This document shows, piece after piece, positions 52,039 through 59,243 of a stretch of 64,000 nt of DNA. How positions within the stretch are numbered: position 1 is the stretch's first letter; each line of letters begins with the position of its first letter. Source of the DNA: an uncultured Lachnospiraceae bacterium (GTDB taxonomy: Bacteria; Bacillota; Clostridia; Lachnospirales; Lachnospiraceae); contig CAKRIL010000005.1 in NCBI GenBank assembly GCA_934343915.1, positions 32,716 to 96,715 on the forward strand, read 5' to 3'. The position numbers and the translations under genes were made by a program. The notes under the pieces were generated by a model, which saw only the letters and a program-made list of their open reading frames with translations, did no database searches and was not told the origin of the DNA.

Positions 52039-53079
52039 GTGGTTAATGAGGTGAACGGCAGACCGGCAAAACGATATACAGTATATGAGATTGCCGAGAG
52101 TGCATTGCAGCACTTCGGCATCAAGGGAACCTATGCGGGGCGTATGAGAGGGCGGCTTATGTACAATACACGTTCGGGTATGTTGCTGGTCGGAGAATAT
52201 TCCGGAAGCAGGGAAAGATTCGCTGCAAGAGCAGTGGTGAGAGATAAGCTCGCGGCAGAGGGAATAAATGTGTCCTGCTATATGAAGGATGAAAATGCTT
52301 CATATTTTTATGAGAACGAGGATTCTGCGCTGTATACGGTATGCAGCTTCTGTGCTATGGAGGAATGTGATGAAAAGAAGCTCGAGGAGGTCTGTACGGC
52401 GATTAAGGCACTGGCAGGACTGCACAAGGCATTCGAGGGACTGGATATGTCGGAGCTTGGGCTTACGGGTGAAGAATTTCAGATTGCAAGAAGCCTTATA
52501 AAAGAGTATGATAAGCATAATAAAGAGCTCAAAATGATAAAAAATTATCTGGCGGGGCGAAAGACAAAGACGGATTTTGAACTGCTTGCATATAGGGAGT
52601 GCCCGGGCTTTTTGTCGGAAGGAGTCGAGGCGCTTGACAGGCTGAAGGGCTCGGATTATGAGGCAGGACTTGCGGATGCAGCCAAGAACAACAGGCTGTG
52701 CCACGGAGACTTTAACTATCATAATATATATACGAACGGTGAAGAGTATCTCATAGCCGGATTTTCCCAGATGCGGAAGGACTTGTATATTGTTGACTTG
52801 TACAATTTCATGCGCAAGCTTATGGAAAAATATGACTGGGACATCAAGATGGGCTATCTTATGCTGCACGAGTATGACAGTGTGAATACACTGTCCGCAC
52901 AGGATGTAAGAGTCCTTGGTGCGATGTTCTCTTATCCGGAGAAGTTTTGGAAGATACTTAATTATTATTTTAATGCCAACAAGGCATGGATACCGAACAA
53001 AAATATGGAAAAGCTTAAGCTGGCTGTAAGGCAGAACCGAATGAGGAGAGAGTTCGTGAGGACACTTTACGGTTCATAG
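52039..53079 (+). CDS. CotS-like spore coat kinase-fold protein
   Basis: 346 residues from a GTG, eight bases after GAGGGGG. The aminoglycoside-kinase-like fold is visible in the catalytic-loop segment LCHGDFNYHNIYTNGEEYLI, followed by AGFSQMRKDLYIVDLYNFMR, where Gly replaces the Asp of the DFG-like metal site. This pattern fits the CotS/YutH family of spore coat proteins, often pseudokinases. A sigma-E-like promoter lies just upstream. The PEGA protein and PrcB-like lipoprotein genes follow closely. Confidence 0.82.
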   Translation: MVNEVNGRPAKRYTVYEIAESALQHFGIKGTYAGRMRGRLMYNTRSGMLLVGEYSGSRERFAARAVVRDKLAAEGINVSCYMKDENASYFYENEDSALYTVCSFCAMEECDEKKLEEVCTAIKALAGLHKAFEGLDMSELGLTGEEFQIARSLIKEYDKHNKELKMIKNYLAGRKTKTDFELLAYRECPGFLSEGVEALDRLKGSDYEAGLADAAKNNRLCHGDFNYHNIYTNGEEYLIAGFSQMRKDLYIVDLYNFMRKLMEKYDWDIKMGYLMLHEYDSVNTLSAQDVRVLGAMFSYPEKFWKILNYYFNANKAWIPNKNMEKLKLAVRQNRMRREFVRTLYGS

Positions 53080-53100
53080 AGGTATGGAAAGGAACTATGG

Positions 53101-54444
53101 ATGAATAATAAGCTGCAGAACTTTTTTTTAGGAACACTTATAGTTGCGGGCGTTGTGCTGTGTGCATTCCTGTTCGCATCGGAATCGTCATCTAAGAACG
53201 GCGGGACTACAAGTGCGAAGGCGGCCGCAAAGGATAACGGCTCGACTGCACCGATTGTCAATGCACCGACAAGTGCGGTTGACCTTAAGACAGAGCTTGC
53301 CGTGATAACCTATGTGGATGCTGACACGAAGAGACTGTCAGTCAGGACATATGAGGATGAGCTTGATTATACCTTCTATGTTCAGCAGCCGATACTGATA
53401 TATACCGAGTACGGCAACGCTATGACACTGTCGCAGTTATATGCGGGTAATGTGATTGATATTACATATGATACTTACAGCAACACGGTAAAGGAAATAC
53501 ATATATCTGATGATATGGTGAGACATGTCGCAGTGTCGGACGTATCGGTGAACACGTCATACAGAAGACTGACGCTGTACAATAAGAACTATGAGTATTC
53601 AAGAAATGTCGTGGTAGTCTCGGACAATGAGCTTATCACACCTGAGCAGCTGTCCACGCATGATGTTCTCAATATGTATGAGAAGGACGGTAAGGTCGTA
53701 TCCATTATCGTCACCAGAGGTCACGGCTATATAAGCCTGACGGGAATCGACTTATTCCTTGGCGGGTATGTCAATATAGGAAGCGAGAATATCAAGACAA
53801 TAGAAAAGAACATGATGATAACGGTAACCGAGGGTGAATACAAGATAGCGGTGTCGAATGGCGGATATTATGGTGCCAAGACAGTTACCGTGAACAGGAA
53901 TCAGGTGACAACCGTTGACTTTTCAGAGTATGTCGCGGAGACCGTTGAGAATGGAAATGTCTTCTTTGACATCAATGTTGACGGGGCAAGCCTGTACCTT
54001 AACGGCAAGGAGACAGATTATTCCGAGGGAATGCTTACAATTCCTGTCGGCACCTACACTGTCAGGGTTAGTGCGGACGGCTATGAGAACTATGAACAGA
54101 AGGTCGAGATTAAGGCGGATTATCAGAAGGTCAACATTAACCTCAAAAAGATAGAGGAGAGTACAAGCACCACGCAGCAGGAGACAACGACAACGGTGAG
54201 TGCTCAGACGGAGACAACAACCATAGTAAGCACAAAGAACCGTGTGTATATTGACGGACCTACGGGTGCGATAATATATTTTGATGACAGTTATCTCGGA
54301 GTTGCACCGCTTGACTTTGCGATGGTTACCGGACAGCATACATTTATCGTGGTCAGCGGAACCACCGTCAAGAGCTATACGGTCAACCTCGTTGAAGGTG
54401 CGGACGACGTGAGGTATGATTTCAGCGTTAAGAGCACCGATTAA
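53101..54444 (+). CDS. Membrane-anchored PEGA-domain protein
   Basis: 447 residues. One membrane span is near the start (about 8-27). A Ser/Gly/Ala linker leads to a beta-rich central region, then at least two or three PEGA domains. The clearest are FFDINVDGASLYLNGKETDY with PVGTYTVRVSADGYENYEQK, and the C-terminal RVYIDGPTGAIIYFDDSYLG, separated by a Thr/Ser/Glu-rich linker. PEGA domains are extracellular beta modules, common in surface proteins. It is in the operon with the CotS-like gene, 21 bases downstream, and may act in the spore envelope. Confidence 0.82.
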   Translation: MNNKLQNFFLGTLIVAGVVLCAFLFASESSSKNGGTTSAKAAAKDNGSTAPIVNAPTSAVDLKTELAVITYVDADTKRLSVRTYEDELDYTFYVQQPILIYTEYGNAMTLSQLYAGNVIDITYDTYSNTVKEIHISDDMVRHVAVSDVSVNTSYRRLTLYNKNYEYSRNVVVVSDNELITPEQLSTHDVLNMYEKDGKVVSIIVTRGHGYISLTGIDLFLGGYVNIGSENIKTIEKNMMITVTEGEYKIAVSNGGYYGAKTVTVNRNQVTTVDFSEYVAETVENGNVFFDINVDGASLYLNGKETDYSEGMLTIPVGTYTVRVSADGYENYEQKVEIKADYQKVNINLKKIEESTSTTQQETTTTVSAQTETTTIVSTKNRVYIDGPTGAIIYFDDSYLGVAPLDFAMVTGQHTFIVVSGTTVKSYTVNLVEGADDVRYDFSVKSTD

Positions 54445-54521
54445 ATATCGTGTACGGTATATTTTCACCTGATAACCGCATAGAATTATCTGAAAAGATG
54501 ATTACCATGGCAGGTGTCATG

Positions 54522-54947
54522 ATGAAAAAGAGAATTATATCCCATTTTCTTCTAATGATAATGATTTTAAGCACGGGAGTAACGGTGCTGTCAGCAGGCT
54601 GCAGCAGCGATACCAAGGAGGCAGAGCTTACGCCGATAGATTTCACGGTGGTGAGCTTCGAGGACATTCCGAAGGAACTTGCAGCGGAGATTGAATCAAA
54701 AAAGAACGATGACTTCAGAATTACATATACGGTGAACGGCTGGCTCTACATAGCCAGAGGCTATGGCATGCAGAACAGCGGCGGATACTCTATTGCCGTG
54801 AAGGAGGTAAGCGGAGCCGACAATGCGGTGTACTTTGACTCGGAGCTCATAGGCCCGAGGCAGGGCGAGGCAGTCAACAGGCTGGCGACCTATCCGTATG
54901 TTGTCATAAAGCTCGAAGATTCGGGGCAGAGTGTGGTGTTCAGATAA
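54522..54947 (+). CDS. PrcB-like lipoprotein
   Basis: 141 residues from the second of two ATGs after AGGTG. A signal peptide ends in the lipobox TVLSAGC. The C-terminal half (ARGYGMQNSGGYSIAVKEVS, ending in YVVIKLEDSG) matches the PrcB_C protease-complex domain pattern. Such proteins are thought to protect or partner a surface protease. It lies 77 bases after the PEGA gene, probably in the same operon. Confidence 0.75.
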   Translation: MKKRIISHFLLMIMILSTGVTVLSAGCSSDTKEAELTPIDFTVVSFEDIPKELAAEIESKKNDDFRITYTVNGWLYIARGYGMQNSGGYSIAVKEVSGADNAVYFDSELIGPRQGEAVNRLATYPYVVIKLEDSGQSVVFR

Positions 54948-54953
54948 GAATAA

Positions 54954-54982
54954 GCATATTTGGTTTAGAACCCTCATATCAT
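54954..54982 (+). promoter_or_regulatory. Sigma-E-like sporulation promoter of the SPOCS-LysM gene
   Basis: GCATATT (54954-54960), exactly 14 bases, CATATCAT (54975-54982). This fits the sigma-E consensus and is the same architecture as at 51968. Confidence 0.65.
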
Positions 54983-55015
54983 ATACATATAAATATATGA
55001 TATGGGGGATTTTTT
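54971..55015 (+). terminator. Second terminator hairpin overlapping a ribosome-binding site
   Basis: Arms CCCTCATATCATATA (54971-54985) and TATATGATATGGGGG (54994-55008), followed by ATTTTTT. GGGGGA is again the Shine-Dalgarno of the next GTG start, as at 51983-52038. Confidence 0.75.
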
Positions 55016-56572
55016 GTGGAGATAGTTCGTAAAAATATCAGCATGAACCATATCTGCGGAAAGGCAGAGGCACAGGTTACTTTAGATGATGATTTTATAG
55101 TGCCGGACAGTAAGCCTGATATATTAAAGAGGATAACTGACTGTGGCGAGGTTATTGTTGAGGGGCTTAAGGCGGGGGAAGGAAAAGCATCCGTGAACGG
55201 GAAAATGAAGTTCACCATGCTGTACCGCGCGGATGGAAAGGGAACACCGATAGAATGTATGGACGGAAGTATTGACTTTGGCGAGACAGTGAATGTGCCG
55301 GGGCTGGCTGCAGGTGATAATCTTAAGTGCAGCACTTCACTTGAGGACCTGAGCATCAGCATCATTAACGGAAGAAAGATAAGCGTATCTGCCATAATAT
55401 CACTCGAAGTATATGGCGAGAATACATATGTGTCACCGGCGGCAGTGGAGATTGAGAATCCCGATGTATGTTATCTTAAGAAGAATATAGGTCTGCTTGC
55501 CATGGTGGAGAATAAGAGAGATATTTTAAGAATCAGGGAGCAGTATGAGCTGTCTGCCAACAAGCCGAATATAGGCAATGTCATATGGACATCGCCGGAG
55601 CTCAGAAATATTGAGACCAAGCCGGCGGCGGATGAGCTGATTGTAAGGGGCGAGATTCATCTGTTCGTGATGTATTTTCCTGAGGATGATAATGACAGCA
55701 TTCAGTATGTTGAGGAGACACTTCCTTTTACAGGAAAGGTTCCGCTTGCAGGGGCGGATGAGAGGATGCTTGCGGACGTATCGGTTATTCCGACCCAAAA
55801 GACCGTCACCGTGAAGCCTGATTATGACGGTGAGCCGAGAGTGCTTGAGGCGGAGCTTGTGCTTGATCTTGATATCAAGCTGTATGAGGAGCAGAATATG
55901 GATCTGATTACAGATGTGTATTCGGTAAAAAAGAAGCTTGAGCCGGCTGTCGATACCGCGCATTATGACGAACTTCTGATTCGCAATCATGTCAGATGCA
56001 GAATGGGTGAAAAGATGCGCATAAATGACAGCAGGAACAAGATACTTCAGATTATAAGCAGTACGGCTTCACTGAGCACGGATGAGACAACGGTTGTTGA
56101 GGACGGACTTATGGTTGAGGGGGCTGCCAAGGTTGGCATACTATACATATCGGACAGCGATACCGACCGAATAGGCTTTATAACCAAGGAGATACCTTTT
56201 TCGCAGAAGATAGATGCACCGGGAATAACCAAGGATGCATTCTACACGGTGAGGACGGACGTTGAACAGCTTGGCGTGGCGATGCTTGGAGGAGATGAGA
56301 TGGAGATTAAGCTTAATGCAGGCATCAGCGCATTGATATTGAATCCTGCGAGCACACAGATTATAACCGGAATAACAGAGGAGGAGCTTGACTACGGCAC
56401 GATAAAAAGGCTGCCTGGAATCTGCGGATATATTGTTAAGCAGGGGGACACTCTGTGGGACATTGCAAAGAAATATTACACGACAACGGATAAGATAACG
56501 GAGACCAACAAGCTTGCGTCGGAGAATCTTATCCCGGGAATGAAGCTTCTCATAACAAGAACCATTATGTAG
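55016..56572 (+). CDS. SPOCS (DUF3794) and LysM spore-envelope protein
   Basis: 518 residues from a GTG after GGGGGA. The first 440 residues hold repeated SPOCS/DUF3794 domains. Two recurring patterns are FIVPDSKPDILKRITDCGEV near the start and a strand motif like SINGRKISVSAIISLEV. A C-terminal LysM is clear: GYIVKQGDTLWDIAKKYYTT, ending in IPGMKLLI. SPOCS plus LysM is the architecture of spore-envelope assembly proteins related to SpoVID. The sigma-E-like promoter directly upstream agrees with mother-cell expression. A bidirectional terminator follows. Confidence 0.9.
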   Translation: MEIVRKNISMNHICGKAEAQVTLDDDFIVPDSKPDILKRITDCGEVIVEGLKAGEGKASVNGKMKFTMLYRADGKGTPIECMDGSIDFGETVNVPGLAAGDNLKCSTSLEDLSISIINGRKISVSAIISLEVYGENTYVSPAAVEIENPDVCYLKKNIGLLAMVENKRDILRIREQYELSANKPNIGNVIWTSPELRNIETKPAADELIVRGEIHLFVMYFPEDDNDSIQYVEETLPFTGKVPLAGADERMLADVSVIPTQKTVTVKPDYDGEPRVLEAELVLDLDIKLYEEQNMDLITDVYSVKKKLEPAVDTAHYDELLIRNHVRCRMGEKMRINDSRNKILQIISSTASLSTDETTVVEDGLMVEGAAKVGILYISDSDTDRIGFITKEIPFSQKIDAPGITKDAFYTVRTDVEQLGVAMLGGDEMEIKLNAGISALILNPASTQIITGITEEELDYGTIKRLPGICGYIVKQGDTLWDIAKKYYTTTDKITETNKLASENLIPGMKLLITRTIM

Positions 56573-56573
56573 G

Positions 56574-56638
56574 AAAAAGCAATAGACGTAAAACCGAAGC
56601 TCTGTTAAAAGGGGGTGAGGTTTTGTCTATTGCTTTTT
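56574..56638. terminator. Bidirectional terminator between the SPOCS-LysM and TetR genes
   Basis: Arms AAAAAGCAATAGAC-gt-AAAACC (56574-56595) and GGTTTTGTCTATTGCTTTTT (56619-56638). T-rich tails are on both strands. Confidence 0.88.
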
Positions 56639-56660
56639 ATGTAATAGGAAACTTCGTCCT
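56634..56660 (+). repeat. Short dispersed repeat, copy 2
   Basis: Shares a 21-base identical run with 40309-40329 and continues into a small hairpin, AGGA/TCCT, shorter than in copy 1. Again it starts in a terminator T-tract. It abuts the end of the TetR gene. Confidence 0.6.
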
Positions 56661-57220
56661 TACGATACGAACAGCGGTTCCGTTATAAGATTGTTGATGA
56701 TGACGGATAAATCCTCAAACGGACATGGCTTCCCCTGTCTTATCCAGTCGATATATACGGAACTTACTCCGCTGAGATAGAATTCTATCTTAAAGTCTAA
56801 GACGTATCTGTCTTTCTCAGGCGGGTTGATGCTGTCTATAAGCTGACGCTTGAATACCTTCTTAATCTTCTCCGCGAGAAAATGATAATTATGTACGGAC
56901 ACAAGGCTCTCACAGAACTGTGGGTTGCTGGAGTAAATGGAATTGATGAACTGGATAAAATAGCAGGGGTTCAATCCGTACTCAGAGATAATACAGTTCT
57001 TAAGATATGAGTCAATGCTCATTACAAGCTCGTTCTCCATCTCCGTGATTATGTCCTCTATGGTGTCATAGTGGGCGTAGAAGGTCTTGCGGTTGATTCC
57101 TGCCGCATCTGAGATTTCCTTGACGGTTATTTTATTGATGGGTTTATACGCGAGGGTGGTGAATAACGCATCGCGGATAGCCTTTTTTGACTTGACAACG
57201 CGCACGTCCTGATTGTTCAT
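56660..57220 (-). CDS. TetR/AcrR-family regulator of the acyl cluster
   Basis: 186 residues. The N-terminal helix-turn-helix is typical: ITVKEISDAAGINRKTFYAH at about 33-52, preceded by KKAIRDALFTTLAYKPI. The C-terminal ligand domain has a TetR_C-like pattern. AAAGGAT precedes the ATG. It is divergent from the patatin gene and the acyl-synthesis operon. A perfect 14-bp palindrome over that operon's -10 box is a good candidate for its operator. Confidence 0.87.
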   Translation of the reverse strand: MNNQDVRVVKSKKAIRDALFTTLAYKPINKITVKEISDAAGINRKTFYAHYDTIEDIITEMENELVMSIDSYLKNCIISEYGLNPCYFIQFINSIYSSNPQFCESLVSVHNYHFLAEKIKKVFKRQLIDSINPPEKDRYVLDFKIEFYLSGVSSVYIDWIRQGKPCPFEDLSVIINNLITEPLFVS

Positions 57221-57277
57221 GTTAATCCTTTCTGATACTTTTAATAATTAGGTAACACATGAGTAAAAAAGTGTCCA

Positions 57278-57312
57278 TTGACCGTATAATCTGCTTTGGG
57301 TATAATTATACC
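57278..57312 (+). promoter_or_regulatory. Promoter and candidate TetR operator of the acyl cluster
   Basis: TTGACC (57278-57283), 17-base spacer, TATAAT (57301-57306). GGTATAATTATACC (57299-57312) is a perfect palindrome covering the -10, so a bound repressor would block polymerase. Confidence 0.75.
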
Positions 57313-57384
57313 TGTATTTTGGGGAAAAAGCAACAGATGTCCGTTAAAGTACAAATTTATTAATCAAGCTACGGAGGTGAAAGC

Positions 57385-58227
57385 GTGAGCAAGGTAGGAC
57401 TTGTATTAGAGGGCGGCTCCTTCAGGGGAATATTTACTGCCGGTGTCCTTGACTCATTATTGGAACATCATATTTCATTTCCTTATGTTATCGGTGTGTC
57501 CGCCGGTTCAGGTAATGCGGTGAATTTCATTGCAGGCCAGGAGGGCAGAACGAAGAAGGTTATAACACATGAGAACGCGGATGCGTATTACGGGCTTGGA
57601 ACACTCAGGAATAACGGCAAGGTTCTCGACCTTGACCAGATGCTTGCATATGATAAAGTGCCGCTTGACTTTGACAGATTTTTTGCATCGCAGGTAAAGA
57701 GTGAGTTCGTTGTAGTCAACTGTGAGACAGGCAAGGCAGAGTATCTGTCGGACGACGGAACTTCTGAGAGCATTCTGCAGATATGCAAGGCATCGTGCTC
57801 AGTTCCGCTTATGTGCGCACCGGTGAAGATTGGAGATAAGGCATATCTTGATGGAAGCATCGTAGATTCGATTCCATATGCGAGAGCATTTGAGAACGGC
57901 TGTGACAAGGTTGTCGTTGTGCAGACGCGCAAGGCAGGTGAGGCACCTACGGACTATTCCAAGATGAAGCTTCTTCTTAACGTATGCTATCACTCGACAT
58001 ATCCGAAGGTTGCGGAGGTTATGGTTGAGCGTCGTTATAACTATGATAAGCAGATGCGCCGCTTAGAGGAGCTGGAGCAGGACGGTAAGGCGCTTATAAT
58101 TCGTCCCGAGATTGGAAGCATCGGTCATTTTGAAAATGATGTTGAGAAAATCAATGATTTCTATAAGCATGGCTATGAGCTTATGGAAAAGAATATGGAC
58201 AAGTTACGGGAATTTATAAAATCATGA
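57385..58227 (+). CDS. Patatin-like phospholipase / acyl hydrolase
   Basis: 280 residues from a GTG after GGAGGTG. The oxyanion loop is GGSFRGIFTAGVLDSL, the nucleophile Ser39 lies in GVSAGS, and Asp156 in YLDGSIVDS completes the dyad. Such enzymes release or transfer acyl chains from lipids. It is the first gene of the acyl cluster, and its stop codon overlaps the next gene's start by four bases. It may trim or transfer the chain made downstream, or recycle membrane lipid. Confidence 0.9.
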   Translation: MSKVGLVLEGGSFRGIFTAGVLDSLLEHHISFPYVIGVSAGSGNAVNFIAGQEGRTKKVITHENADAYYGLGTLRNNGKVLDLDQMLAYDKVPLDFDRFFASQVKSEFVVVNCETGKAEYLSDDGTSESILQICKASCSVPLMCAPVKIGDKAYLDGSIVDSIPYARAFENGCDKVVVVQTRKAGEAPTDYSKMKLLLNVCYHSTYPKVAEVMVERRYNYDKQMRRLEELEQDGKALIIRPEIGSIGHFENDVEKINDFYKHGYELMEKNMDKLREFIKS

Positions 58228-58886
58228 AGAATTTTTTTGCAAAGCTTGGCGACAGGTGCCTTGGAGCACTTATCCATGCAGCGTTCTTTATATGGACGGG
58301 AATAACGCATGTGCTCTACCTGCCGAAGATTACATACGAGGATAAGCCGGTGAAAAAGCTTTTAAAAGAGCCGTGTATCCTCATAGCCAATCATACAAGT
58401 CACAATGACGGTTCATTCATCCCGCAGGTGTTTTGGCGCAGTAAGATTAACGTGCTTGTGACGACGAAGTGGTATGATAAAAAGCTCCTTCATGTGTTCT
58501 TTACTCATTTAAGATACATTCCGATTAATCTTAAAGAAATGGATAATTCTTGGATGGACAAGGCAGTGGAGGCAATTAACAGAGGCGAGTCGGTGCTTAT
58601 CTTTCCTGAGGGCAAGCTGTCTAAGGACGGAAAGCTGTCAGAGTTCCAGCCGGGATTCCTGATGCTTGCACGGCTCACGGATGCGCCTGTAATTCCGCTT
58701 GCAATATCGGGTGGATACCGCAAGTTCCACCGACAGAGAGTTGCAGTGGGTTCAGTAAATACTTTTGATGTACACGCAAAAGGAAGACCTTCCGCGATAC
58801 TTCGCGAGGGTGCAGCAAGCTGTCAGAGGCAGCTTGAAAATATGCTTCACGAAAACAACAATCCGGATGAAGCACCGGAAGAATAA
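58224..58886 (+). CDS. 1-acylglycerol-3-phosphate acyltransferase-like (PlsC family)
   Basis: 220 residues. The acceptor motif HX4D is H57 to D62 in NHTSHNDGS, and the second motif is FPEGKLSKDG. One hydrophobic membrane segment is near the start. It transfers acyl chains onto a lysophospholipid-like acceptor at the membrane. ATG overlaps the patatin stop codon. It is followed 30 bases later by the ACP gene, so acyl-ACP could be the direct donor. Confidence 0.9.
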   Translation: MKNFFAKLGDRCLGALIHAAFFIWTGITHVLYLPKITYEDKPVKKLLKEPCILIANHTSHNDGSFIPQVFWRSKINVLVTTKWYDKKLLHVFFTHLRYIPINLKEMDNSWMDKAVEAINRGESVLIFPEGKLSKDGKLSEFQPGFLMLARLTDAPVIPLAISGGYRKFHRQRVAVGSVNTFDVHAKGRPSAILREGAASCQRQLENMLHENNNPDEAPEE

Positions 58887-58916
58887 TTTTATGTATGAAG
58901 AAAGGAAGAAATTACT

Positions 58917-59159
58917 ATGAACGAGCAGCAGATTAGAGAAAAGATTAAGGAGCTTCTTATTGACAGCCTTGGTATTGAGGCAGAGGTTTTAACAGATGAT
59001 GTACCTCTCTTCGGAGATGGAATCGGTCTTGACTCAATCGACTCACTTGAGATGATTGCAGCAATCGACAAGGAGTTCGGTGTATCAATGACAGGCGTTG
59101 GCAAGGAGCCATTCTACAATGTAGCAAGCCTTGCAAAGTATGTAGCAGAGCATAAGTAA
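58917..59159 (+). CDS. Acyl carrier protein
   Basis: 80 residues, acidic. The phosphopantetheine Ser is Ser40 in GLDSIDSLEM. The DSID in place of the usual DSLD is more typical of ACPs in specialised clusters than of housekeeping AcpP, but is not decisive. It carries the growing chain for the fused ketosynthase, reductase and dehydratase that follow. Confidence 0.92.
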   Translation: MNEQQIREKIKELLIDSLGIEAEVLTDDVPLFGDGIGLDSIDSLEMIAAIDKEFGVSMTGVGKEPFYNVASLAKYVAEHK

Positions 59160-59169
59160 GTATGAATGT

Positions 59170-59209
59170 CTGTCGGGCGGCAGATTTGCGCCGCCTGATA
59201 GACAGTTTT
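59170..59209 (+). terminator. Hairpin between the ACP and ketosynthase genes (attenuator-like)
   Basis: Stem CTGTC+GGCGGC pairing with GCCGCC+GACAG, followed by TTTTAAATTT. The T-tract is short, so it may only reduce read-through or separate transcript levels. Confidence 0.55.
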
Positions 59210-59243
59210 AAATTTACGGGAAATAAATGAGGAGTAAAGTAAT

